A DNA stretch of 64,000 nucleotides from Heterodera schachtii. Lineage: Eukaryota > Nematoda > Chromadorea > Rhabditida > Heteroderidae. The notes beneath the pieces were generated by a model. The model saw nothing but the letters and a program-made list of their open reading frames with translations. It had not been told where the DNA came from and did no database searches. A program made the position numbers and the translations under genes. The stretch's first letter is position 1; the number at the start of each line of letters is the position of its first letter. The stretch is taken from positions 1,797,787-1,861,786 of the forward strand of contig SIJG01000001.1 of NCBI GenBank assembly GCA_023374025.1, written 5' to 3'. Below, in pieces: positions 22,301-32,745 of the stretch.

Positions 22301-22960
22301 GGCACTTGAAGCCTCTTCCTTTAATTCAGATTTGCCAAATGGTCCGATTCGTCCCCCGGCAAATGTCTGAGTGGCAATTGGCGCCACTCCGTCTGTGTGT
22401 TCGGCTTGGAGGATTTGCTGGGCCCCAGCAGCGAAATGGACAGACTTCCCCACCTGTTCGTGAACAAATTGATGCCCGGCTTCGACTTAGACGCTGTTCT
22501 CTGCTGGCACCAGCGAATGCGGCAGAGGCGCCGCTCAGGCAGGACGGAGTTGGACATGGCATTTTACAGGGATTGGCCTCAGGTGGAGAGGGGACAGGGC
22601 AGAAGCACCGGGAGAAACGCCGCGAAAAGCGAGCAGTCCATCCACCACCACCCCCCCCCCCTTCCGCATTTCGTTTTTTATATAAAAAACTAACTTCTCA
22701 GCAAAAAGCCAATAGTGTGAGAGAATCAGGGCACCAATTTTTTTGGGTGGGAGGGGAGGGAAATAAAAGTGCGCCGGGGGAGGGGCACAATAAATGGGAA
22801 TGAACTGTTGTTGGTTGTTTGTCCGCAGGTGCGCTACCAAAAGAAGCGCCGTTTGAGGAAGAAATTGGGCGCCAATGGCACCGCAACGGCGCCGACGGAC
22901 AGCTGTGAATCGGAAGAAGTGACAACGACGACACAACAAATAATTGATAAAATTAAATGA
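19336..22960 (+). CDS. Core-2/I-branching beta-1,6-N-acetylglucosaminyltransferase family protein (GT14)
   Basis: Type II Golgi glycosyltransferase that would add branching GlcNAc (or a related sugar) to O-glycans. Six exons join in phase: 19336-19854, 20276-20533, 20897-21068, 21553-21835, 22330-22582, 22829-22960, giving 538 residues. Seen: a short cytoplasmic tail and signal anchor (about residues 18-42); a stem; then GT14 hallmarks ARVVYTDYLFLEAELL, APTNWYCYVFD, LVTLQNHDVQAKTN, LSKGYMAVSL, GFPHECF, FSKYKYITRF, VCVFGLEDL and NKLMPGFD near the end. A lysine-rich tail closes the protein. The acceptor before exon 2 lies behind a run of ten C. ATG 19336 is the first in frame. Acceptor specificity cannot be read from sequence. 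Confidence 0.93.
21281..21298. repeat. Poly-C tract in glycosyltransferase intron
   Basis: An uninterrupted run of about 18 C. Shorter C runs occur at 20262-20271, 21538-21546 and 22648-22661, mostly near exon edges of the same gene. Confidence 0.85.
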
Positions 22961-23042
22961 TTTATTAATCATTGTTTGTGAAAAATGTATTTAAATAAAT
23001 ATGAAAAAAGTTATTGTAGAAAATAATTAACTGCTATTACTA

Positions 23043-23176
23043 GGGTTCCCAATTATATGGACATAAAATCGCAAAATATGCCCCACACAAATTCCTAATG
23101 GGGGTAATATTTTGGTTTTTCACCCCTATTTTCGAAAAAAAAATAAAAAATTCAATTTTTTTTTAATTGGGAACCC
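23043..23176. mobile_element. Small MITE with GGGTTCCCAATTA termini
   Basis: 134 bp with inverted ends GGGTTCCCAATTA and TAATTGGGAACCC, flanked by TA at 23041-23042 and 23177-23178. Tc1/mariner-like non-autonomous element. Confidence 0.8.
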
Positions 23177-23198
23177 TAGCTATAACAGATCAAAAAAT

Positions 23199-23995
23199 GG
23201 TTCTAGTCAGTTTTACGCGTCCCATGACATTTTACGCGTCCCATCACATTTTACGCGTCCCATGACTTTTTGTGTCCATGGCGCGGATGGCATTCCGAGC
23301 CTCAAAAAATACTTCGGAAATCGGCCTTCCGTGCCATCCCTGTTTCGGCAATCCTGAAGAATGGGGGTTTCTAATTTAACTTATTTATTTTGTACTCAAA
23401 ATTAGTTTCTGGGGGTTATCGAGGGTGCAGATTACGAATCTGAACTTGGATTTCCCCAATTTCGAACCCCGAACCCGAACAAAAAAGATTTTTTCCCCAA
23501 AAATACACGTTAAAATTGACCAAGCTTTCGCGAAAATTGCTTGTTAAAAAAAAAAAATTTTGAAAATAGAAACCCTCATTCTTCAGGATTGCCCCTGTTT
23601 CCATGGTATTTTAGCCGTCATAATAACTATGAGGAAACCTTTTTTTGTCCGGTATTCAGTAATCTTTTTTAACTAAAAATTTCGTTGTTAAACCTAAGGT
23701 AATATCATGACAACTCATCGAACAATGGCTTAGACTAGGCCTAAGCTTTAGGCTTAAGCCTAGGCTTTTTTTTGTTATTTTAGTTTCTATTGAAATCATT
23801 AAGTGTGTTTAGGGTTGCTTTTGCAGATTTCGATAATCAAAGTATACAATCAAGAACAATTAGACGATTCGAAAAGTATAAAATTTCGATTGACGGTTTG
23901 AAAAAAACTGTTTTTGTGACGGGTAAATGATGGGACGCGTTAACTGTTGTTGGGACGCTTAAAATGTCATGGGACGCGTAAAACCGACTAGAACC
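23199..23995. mobile_element. Foldback element with TTTTACGCGTCCCATGACA tandem arms
   Basis: 797 bp flanked by CAAAAAAT (23191-23198 and 23996-24003). Left arm GGTTCTAGTCAGTTTTACGC and right arm (reverse complement GGTTCTAGTCGGTTTTACGC) each carry three ACGCGTCCCATGACATTTT-like units. A separate 247-bp MITE is nested inside (23347-23593). Confidence 0.9.
23347..23593. mobile_element. Nested MITE, GGCAATCCTGAAGAATG termini
   Basis: Inverted ends GGCAATCCTGAAGAATG and CATTCTTCAGGATTGCC, flanked by the 8-bp repeat CCTGTTTC (23339-23346 and 23594-23601). It sits inside the foldback at 23199-23995, so it inserted later. Confidence 0.9.
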
Positions 23996-24003
23996 CAAAA
24001 AAT

Positions 24004-24840
24004 TTATTCACAAATTAAAGTTCCAAAAATTCACACCTTCAGTTATTTTAATGAATTTTTCCGAAAATAAAATCTTTTAAGGTTGGGTTAAGCCAGGGGT
24101 GCAATCGAAAAATTTTCAAAATAAGAACACCAAGGCCAAAAAATAAGACTTTTGGGTCAAAAATAAGAATATTTTGCGAAATTGCTTCAAAATAGTTATT
24201 TGTACAATTTATTCGATCCAAAATGTGTATTAAATATTATATTTTTCACCTCCCATTATCGATTTGAATATTTTAAAATTCGAGTTCATTCGGGATCAAA
24301 AAATCAGATTTTTAAGAATTTTTTTGCGGCGCATTTTTCCAAAAAACTTTTGGGAAATGCGCGAGGGGAGAGGGTCCGGCGGTGCCGATAGGCGCCGTCC
24401 AAAATGTTTTTATGTGGCGGAACGCATTAGCCAGCGAAATGTAGACAATTAACTCGTCATGAATTTTGAAAATTATTAAAATAATTGGTTGGCAATATTT
24501 GCTCAAATTAACATTTAATTGGAAGAAATTATTTATTATTCAAATTTCTTAAAATTTATTGAAGAAAATTCTAAAATATTTGCGCTCGGGGGCTCACGTG
24601 AAAGTGATAATTCAAAATTAAATATTACAAAAAGAACAAATAGATAAAATAAATGAAAGCATATTAAATTTAAAGGCAATGATTATTTAAGAATTAATAA
24701 ATCTAAAAATTCACAGAAAAACAGCTGTTTTAAAATATTTGAAAATTTAAATACCACTGAAGAAAAGTTGAAAGATAGATATTCTCTTTTTAAAGCAAAT
24801 CCACAATGATGTGAAGGATGGCCAAAGGTCGGGAAACGCC
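24004..24840. other. Intergenic repeat-derived DNA with one GC hairpin
   Basis: A CAGGGGTGCAATCG terminus near 24095 followed by AAATAAGA words and a GC hairpin at 24376-24400 looks like the left half of a hairpin-core element. The rest is AT-rich with no gene. Confidence 0.5.
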
Positions 24841-25702
24841 GGGGCCAGGACGTTTTCGCGTGGCCGTTTTCGCGTGGCCGTTTTCGCGTGGCCGTTTTCG
24901 CGTGAGCGACGTTTTCGCGTGGCCCGTTTTCGCGTGGGGTACGTTTTCGCGTGAGTGCCTATTAGGACTGAAATTGGTCGGATGGGTGCCGAACATACAT
25001 TTCGACCTATTTCGAATCCCAAACCCGATTTCAAACAATTTTTTGCTTTTATTTACTCAAAAGCGTCCACATTTTTATGCTTGTAAAGATTAACAACTTC
25101 AAGTATTGACAAAGTGAATGAAACACAGATCCGACCATCGGCATCACGACATTTCTTTTCTTTTTTTCTTTTTCGGGGGCGGGGAACTCTTCTTTTCACA
25201 TATCCAAGAGATTAACCAATTGGAAAGTCTTAACTTTTTTTTCAATTTTTTGCCGTACAAAAATTATGCCCTAACACTTTACGCCAAATAACTCAATTTT
25301 ATATAGAAAAAATTCGGTAATAGGGGTTGGAAGTTTTTGTAAATTATGATAAATAAGCCTGCCAGAAAGAGAGAAAACAATTTTATACCAAATTGCATTT
25401 GGGATGGTGAGTCTACACTAATAACAGCAGAGCATTAGACTGTGAAAAAATTATTAGACTGTATAATAATTTGTCAGAATTAATTTAGTTTATAAAATTC
25501 ACTTAAATATAGATTAAATTAAGCACCCGAAGTAAAAGGGGAGTGAAAAAATTTTTCAAAATATAAAAAAATAAAAAATTCTCTTATATGCAACCACGCG
25601 AAAACGGCCACGCGAAAATGGCCCTCACGCGAAAATGGCCACGCGAAAACGGCCACGCGAAAACGGCCACGCGAAAACGGCCACGCGAAAACGACCCCGA
25701 CC
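24841..25702. mobile_element. Foldback element with TTTTCGCGTGGCCG tandem arms
   Basis: 862 bp flanked by the 10-bp repeat GGGAAACGCC (24831-24840 and 25703-25712). The left arm (24850-24955) has six or seven TTTTCGCGTGGCCG units, the right arm (25595-25695) the same units inverted (CCACGCGAAAACGG). The interior is AT-rich and non-coding. A 10-bp duplication is nearer to what Mutator-like elements make (usually 9 bp). Confidence 0.9.
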
Positions 25703-26013
25703 GGGAAACGCCGGACTGTCGTGACTTTTCATTAATCGCAACGAAAAAACTTTAAAATTTTTAATTTAAATTTTTTTCGCCGATTGATTCGTAACATTTG
25801 TTCATTTCTGCGTTAGTCATATAAGGCCGAATTATTTACAATATTAATTTTTGGTCCGCCTATTGTTATTTTTGCTGTACTTAAACCTCGCAAATTCTTC
25901 ATTTTTTATTGTCGTAAATTCCGGATCAATTCATTGAATAAATAGTGAAAATAAACTAAAGTATTGGAAAATCCAATAAAATATATTTAATTTACTTAAA
26001 ATTAAATAAATTG

Positions 26014-26211
26014 GGTACTTTTCCGTTTGGGGGCCCCACATTTATTCAGCAAAAAGCGCGATGAATATTTAAAAACAGCGCTTCAGCTATTTGGGAGTCA
26101 TAAAAGCAACAATTTGGGCCAAAATATAACCGAATGGATCCGCATGGCACGTGCTCTTTGTTGAAGTTTTTTAATTTAAATAAATGTGGGGCCCCCAAAC
26201 GGAAAAGTACC
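26014..26211. mobile_element. MITE with GGTACTTTTCCG termini
   Basis: 198 bp; ends GGTACTTTTCCGTTTGGGGG and its inverse extend about 34 bp, flanked by ATAAATTG (26006-26013 and 26212-26219). Same terminal word as the elements at 40442-40648 and 41672-42873. Confidence 0.93.
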
Positions 26212-26219
26212 ATAAATTG

Positions 26220-27261
26220 AATTAATTCTTATTAACTCTATGGAAAGGGAGTCAATAAGGATTTGAAAAGAAAAGTTTCATCACAAAGAAGGACTTTGTA
26301 AAATATTTAAAAATACAACTGAATATTTTTCAAAATCGAAAAAACTCCCAACCGAAAAATTAACAAATATTGCCAATTTGCTTAAAATTCACTAAATATT
26401 TTTTTGTGTTTTTAGGATTTTAGAGCCTATCTATAATTGCTATGTTTTGAGACCAAAAAGAAATCCATTTTTTAGTACCTTTTGAAGATGCCGCCAATTG
26501 CGATAAAGCACAATTCTGAGCAATAGCGATAAAAAAAAAATTATTTTTTGACGGTCATATAAAGCAATTTAATCAAACATTTTTTTATTTTGCTTTTTTA
26601 TGCAAAAATAATTATTAAAAATTTTTATGAAACAAAACCTTTATTTTTCATTTTATTTCATAAAATCAAAAAATTAATTAACAGGGAACGGATTTATATG
26701 TGCTAAAAAAACGCCAAATATGTAAATATATATATGTGCCAAAAAAGGCCAAAATATGTGCCAAAAATTGAAAAAAAAACTGCTCAAAAATAAGTGAATT
26801 TCTCAAAAAAGTCTCATTTTTTATCAATTTCGCTAGCACAATGCTAATCAAAAGCATTATAATGCTTTTTGGCGAAAAAGTTTTCTCGCTCTCAAAGATT
26901 TACTCATTTTCCGGAATTTCCTTCGCTAAAAATCAAATCTTACCTTAAAAGTGAAAAAAGTCATGAAAAGTGGCAAAAAAAAAAATGCAAAAAATGAACA
27001 TTTTTCGGGACATTTTGCCAAGAACTTGATTGCCAAAAAAGCGGTCTACCTCAGTTGGGCGCGCACGGTTAGGCGCCAGCACGTTTGGGCGCCAGCACGT
27101 TTGGGCGCCAATATTCCAACAATTTTTTAATTCTTTTTTTTTATTAAAAATGTTTTATTGAAAAAAAAAATTCAAAAAATAATAGCAATATTAAAAAAAC
27201 AAACAAAAAATGATCAAGGATTCAAACTTTCTCAAAAAATCGCCAAAATATGTGCCAAAAC
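26220..27261. other. AT-rich repeat-derived DNA; one orphan foldback arm
   Basis: At 27042-27110 an arm GCGGTCTACCTCAGTTGGGC followed by GGCGCCAGCACGTTTGG units matches the ends of the 52.7-kb and 56.6-kb foldbacks, but no opposite arm was found. Words such as ATATGTGCTAAAA recur at 26695-26770. No gene. Confidence 0.55.
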
Positions 27262-27903
27262 GGTGCTGGTGCGTTTCTTAAATTCCGCCACCCATGCGCG
27301 TTTCTTAAATCCGCCAAATGGTTTGGTAACAAAAAATGGGTAATATTATAAATTCATAGCTTGGCTCAAATTCCTCCAAATTAATATTAAGTGATATTAT
27401 TCATAGCTTTAATTGTTCTCTTTCAGAATATAATTTTTCAAAAATTTTTCCTTAAGTATAAAAAAAGTTATAAAGCATTGAACATGCTATATTTTTTGAA
27501 AGTGTCATGCATATATAATTGCAAACATTTAAATTTTAAAAGTCTTTAAAATGCAATTGTCGCAAAATATTTTATATATTCGATAGCCCTAAGAATTCTC
27601 TATTTACCTCTAAAATTTCAGAAAATTTCATTAGGTTTCAAAAATGTTCTGGGCAAAAATTCTGAATTAAGATTTTTTGAAATTTTATGTCATAACTTTT
27701 TTCATATTTAAGTTATAAAAATTTTTTTAAATTATATTCTGATAGAGAACACTTAGAGCTATTGAATGGTACCATGAAATTTTAATTTTATTGAATTTAA
27801 GCCAAGTTATGAATTTATTTCTGTTACCCATTTTTGTATTCAAGCCCATTGGCGGATTTAAGAAACGCGCATGGGTGGCGGAATTTATGAAACGCGCCAG
27901 CAC
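27262..27903. mobile_element. Foldback element with roughly 115-bp inverted arms
   Basis: 642 bp flanked by GTGCCAAAAC (27252-27261 and 27904-27913). Arms begin GGTGCTGGTGCGTTTC and GTGCTGGCGCGTTTC (inverted) and share CCGCCACCCATGCGCGTTTC and following sequence. The GCGTTTCTTAAATTCCGCC word occurs twice per arm. Non-coding interior. Confidence 0.9.
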
Positions 27904-27913
27904 GTGCCAAAAC

Positions 27914-29198
27914 TACCGAAACCCCAAAATATGTTTTTATTCGCCAAAATCCCAAAGTATGTTTTTATATGTGCTAAAAACTCGCTCTGATTGAAAGGAA
28001 AACAGGTAAAAATGCTATTTTTGAGCTTTTCATGCGAAATGTAAAAATATATAAATCAGTTCCTTATAATGTATAAGATATTTATTAAATTTCATTAAAA
28101 TCAAAAAATTAATTAAATATAAAGACGCAAAAAATTAGTTCATAAACTTTTTGATTAATGATTTTTTTGAATTCATTTGTAAACAAATCGGCAAAATCCC
28201 AATTTTCCCTCTCCAAATTAAAATCGCTAAAACTGCCTAAAAATTGAATTAAATTAATTTTTTTTAAATATAAAAAATTTCATAGCACTGAAATTGGTTA
28301 AGCATAGACTTTTTAACATTCTATGATGATTTTTAATAAATGAATATAAAAAAAAATTAATAATTAACTGACCATGACGTAATGCAACAATATTTATGCG
28401 ATCAATATTTTTCTGATCAATATTTATCCAATCAATAGTTTACTTATACATATATTATGCATTTTATTATTCTCTGATGTCATATGCAAACATAGAAAAA
28501 GAAGAATTAGGTAGCTAAGCAGCGAATTTTTATGTGATGTTAAGCAACAAAAATGGGCTTTATCTGTGGTGGCGCAATTATGTTAAGAATTATTATAAAT
28601 AAAATTGTGTAAAATGGTGAAAAATTGATTATTATTGAAAGTAGAAATATTGAAATAAAAGGAAAGCAAAAATGAAAAATAATCATATTATAATTACTTT
28701 TTAAAATTTCTAATACATAATTTTTATTTTTCTAAAATAGTCTTTCATTTAATAATTTAAATTAAGAGAACAAATTCTAGGGAATTTTTGGAAATTTTTT
28801 GAACATCTTAACATCGCGCCTCTAAAATTGCACTATTCCTTTTTTACATTATAATTTAAAATTTCTTAATTATATAATTTTTAAAAATTTTAACTTTAAA
28901 GAAGCCCTATTATAGTGCATAAATTTGTTAGATTCAATGATTTTTTTCTCTGCTTTTGACGGAATTAATTATTTCACTTAATATATTTTTTAACCATAAA
29001 TCCAAAAATTTAAAAAATGATCTCTTAAAAACTTATGAATTTTTTAGTTTTATATGAAAAATTCTATATACGCTTTTTAAAAAATGACAAAAAAAGGAAA
29101 AAAAAATCCAAAATATACAAAAAGTAATTTATATTTTAGCAATAAAATTGACAATCTGTGGGTGTCCTAATGTTAAGAATTAAAATTTTGTATTTAAT
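27914..29198. other. AT-rich intergenic DNA, nothing recognised
   Basis: About 1.3 kb of very AT-rich sequence with no supported coding, RNA or TIR structure. GATCAATATTT recurs three times at 28397-28440. Confidence 0.5.
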
Positions 29199-29444
29199 GT
29201 GTTCGAATGGTTAAATCATTCCAAAAATTTTGTACATTTTCCGAACATTGAATTTCAATTTGATGGGTTAAGTCTGACTGATGGCAAATTACATCGGTTG
29301 CTCTTCTCATTCGGTGCAATTCTAAGTGCCGAAATTGGTGGACCAGCAGAACAAAACACAAAAGAAAATGGCAAATATTTGCGCTCACTTTTAAAGGCTT
29401 TCGAATGTTCGGGAGGGCAATTGAAGAAAGCCGAAAAGAAGTAA
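29199..29444 (+). pseudogene. Partial copy of the AT-rich coiled-coil gene (C-terminal part of its second exon)
   Basis: An 81-residue open stretch contains KLHRLLFSFGAILSAEIGG followed by GKYLRSLLKAFEC. This lines up with HLFNLLFSFAVRLEALINGK and DRIRAFLAALKC near the end of the exon at 30227-30839. No partner exons were found around it, so it is probably a fragment of a neighbouring paralogue. The alignment was made by eye. Confidence 0.45.
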
Positions 29445-29800
29445 AGGATTAAAAATATATAAAATATTTAATCAATTTTTGCAATTAAAGTGGTTAATAA
29501 TTAGGCTTATTTAATATGAGTGAAAGAATTTTTAACTGAATTAACCTTCCTCAAATGAAACTGATTTAAATATCTCAAGTGATTCTCTAATAGTCTGTCT
29601 AATTCTAGAAAAAAAAACTAGAAAATGATTTGTTGAATTTTTTCGGTTATATTTTTTGAATTTTAATAAATTTTTATTAATTTCAGTCAATCAAATTTTG
29701 GTACTGCGCAATGGCTCGACCCGGGCAACAGGCAAAAATAAATCAAATTTTATTTTTATAAACTTTTTTTAGCATTTTCAAATTTGGCATTTTGACTGTA

Positions 29801-32662
29801 ATGGAAGAAAACTCAAAAGATGAGCAGCAATTAGAAGTAAAACAATTATTTTTGAAAATGGAAGAAAACGACGAAACTTTGCATCGGAAAAACATTGGTA
29901 GGAAATGGGAAAAAGGCACCATTGGGTAAATGCATATGAGAAAACAGAATTTAAGAACATTAATTTAGATGTGAACAAAGGATGGCATTCCGAGGCCCCA
30001 AAAACTTTCTTAAATCGGAAATTTTTGAAAAAAAATAAATATAATAAAAATTTCTAAGTGTTTAATAGGCTAAATTCTAACATTCTTAACCAAGTAAAAG
30101 GTGATTTAAAAAAGTTTTCTTCATAAATTTTAGCTATGAAGGTGAGAATTTTTAGCTCCGTTTAAATCAGAGATTTAAAATATGCCAAGTCAAAATGGGA
30201 TTGTAATTTCGCATTTAAATTTTCAGAAGAATTTGCTCTTCTAAACGCATTAAGCCGTGAAGAAGATTCCCCCTTTGATGTACTGAAATTGCCATATTAT
30301 ATAAAACATAAAATATCAAAAATATGTTCAAATTTTGAGGAAAAAATCAAGCTAAATTTTGGTTCGAATTTTCTTACATTAAAAAACGCAAATGAATGGC
30401 TTAAAAGATTATATATTTTGTCAACAACCAAACTTCTGAAGGTCAACCAAAAACAAAAAGAGTTTAAATGCCGAGCAAAAAAGGAATTGGAATCTCTGAA
30501 TTTTGAAGGAATATTAAGCGGAGAAAAGGCCGATCAAATTATGCAACAAATCGGCACAATTAAGCAGAAAAATGATGCTAAATTAAAAGCAATTAAAAAT
30601 GTTGAATTGCGTAAGAAAATTGAGCAAAAAAATCACTCGGAAATTCAAGCGAATTTGGCGCATTTATTCAATTTGTTATTTTCATTTGCTGTTCGACTTG
30701 AGGCGCTAATAAATGGCAAAAACGAAGACGGGAAAATAGTTGAAGAAATTGGGCAAAACTCAAAGGACAGAATTCGTGCATTTTTGGCTGCTTTAAAATG
30801 CGTTCCTTTTGTTAAAGAATGGGAAAATAACGAAATCAGGTGAAATATGTATGAATATGATGAATTGGCATTAATTAGCAAAATGACTTTTTAATCCTAA
30901 AATTTCCGGCACTAAAAAAATTCAAAAATCGGAATTCCGAAATTTTTGATGAATAAATTTTAATGTTTTAATATCTCCATATTATTGAATATATGATTAT
31001 CATACAAAAACATTTATTAAATAAATCATTTTAAGTCCTTTCTCGAAAGTTAGACATAAAATAAAAAATCATTGTTCTTAAATCGAATTTTAGCTTATAT
31101 TTTTCTTTCTTTTTGAGTCCATTTTTGGTCTCCATGAAATTGTTATATAAAAAAAAAATAAATATTTATTTTTTCATTTTTGACATTAAACATTCATTTT
31201 CCTGCTGACATTTCCCAAGCATTTTCTCGGTCCTTTTATAACTAATTTGAATTTAAAGCATTTTTGACAAATGTATGGACATAACAATATTTGGATAACT
31301 ACCAGAAGGAATAGAAGTCGAAATTTCCTTTGACAAATTTAAAAAACAAAGAAAAGTGAAAATAATTTCAAAGGGTAATTTTCGTATTAAAATTGAAAAA
31401 TACTTTTATAAAATAAAAATGTATTAAATTATAAACAATAAATTAAATTTTTAAGGCAATTTTAAATTTTAAAAAGTCTGAACGAAACAAAGTTTTCTGT
31501 GTATGAGACAACAAAATTGTTGAAGAAAATTTACCAAGAAATAGAAAATGGCTATCATAATACTACTAATTACCAAATAGAAGAGAAAATGCCAGAAATA
31601 TTCGGAAAGTTAATTGAACAAACAGAATTGGACTTCCAAGTGTTATATGGTGTAAAAGATTTAGAGTTTTACTTTATAACCAAATTATATGGTAACAAAG
31701 AAACATTTAAAAAGTGTGAATATTTGCGATTACAAATATGTTATGCAAAATTTGGAGAGAATGCTCACAGAAAACGGAATTGACAGGGAAAAATATAAAA
31801 AGTACGAAAAAGTTGGAGAATATCAGGAAAAAACTGAGGAATTGTGCCAAGAATTTTTTACAAAATACGGTGACGAAAAACATGTACAAAATATGCTTTG
31901 GAATATTCCCCGCTATGAATTGGCATTGAATTTCGAATTCAATGGACGGAAAGGTAAAGCCAAAAAAGACAAATGAATAAAAAGGATTAAATGATTATTC
32001 TTTAAGATATCCATCACAGATTGGAGGATTTTTTGATTTATTGGAACAAAAAATTCTCTGATGGGAAAATTTACAGAGAATTAAAGGCGGAGAAAATAAA
32101 AGAATTCTCAAAGAAAGTATCTGATGAATTAATTCCCGGCTTAGAGGCAATAAATGGGGAAATATTAAAAGAGCAATTAAATTTAGAATTAGAGATATTA
32201 AAAGCATTGGTCGAAGAATTTGAAAGACAAAAAATGAAATTGGAAAAGACGAAAAGAGAGCAAAAAGAAATTGAAAAAGAAATTGCAAAAAAAGAGGAAG
32301 AAAGTGCAAAATTAGAGGAAGAAAATGCGCAAAAAGCAAAAGAAATTGCCAAATTGGAAGAGATGAAACTAATCGAAAGAATTAAAGAATTTTGGAAAAA
32401 TCCTAAAACACAAAAATTGGAAAAGACAAAAAATGAGCAAAAAGAAAAAGAAATACAAAAAGAAATTGCCGAATTGGAAAAGGCAAAAAAAGAGCAAAAA
32501 GAGAAAGAAATTGCCGAATTGGAGAAGCAGACAATTAAAAGACAAAATGAAATTGTGCAACAAATTATTAAAATGTTTGAAGAAAAGAAAAAAGAAACGG
32601 AAACAAAAACCAGCGAATTCAATTCACTTAAAAGTAAACATATTAAAAATAAAATACTTTAA
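29801..32662 (+). CDS. AT-rich Lys/Glu-rich coiled-coil protein, unknown function, apparent frameshift
   Basis: Four exons: 29801-29897, 30227-30839, 31477-31953, 32007-32662; phases agree at every junction. The third exon changes frame near 31745-31765, as if one base were added or two lost; with that allowed the product is about 613 residues. No signal peptide or known catalytic motif. Residues from about 440 on are a heptad-like Lys/Glu-rich coiled coil with repeated EKAKKEQKEKEIAELEK units. Codons are strongly AT-biased compared with the P450 or GT14 genes. A partial copy lies upstream (29199) and a decayed copy of the last exon's start lies downstream (32710), so this is a small local family. 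The frame break could be a real lesion or an assembly indel. Function not recognised. Confidence 0.7.
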
Positions 32663-32707
32663 AGAAAATAATATAAATAATCAAATGAAAATTAATTAAA
32701 ATTTAGA

Positions 32708-32745
32708 AATGCATGACAAATTGGAAGAATTTTTGATTTATTGGT
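32708..32745 (+). pseudogene. Decayed fragment of coiled-coil gene exon
   Basis: Reads MHDKLEEFLIYWSQI, closely resembling HHRLEDFLIYWNKK at the start of the exon at 32007. It runs into stops at once. Confidence 0.5.

Noticed and set aside
22397..22693. Stand-alone 98-residue ORF ending in poly-Pro-like HHPPPLPHF
   Set aside because: Only its first part is real, as exon 5 of the GT14 gene; the tail is intron read-through past the donor at 22583.
24747..25034. 95-residue frame with HAKTATRKRPREN repeats
   Set aside because: Translation of the TTTTCGCGTGGCCG tandem arm of the foldback element.
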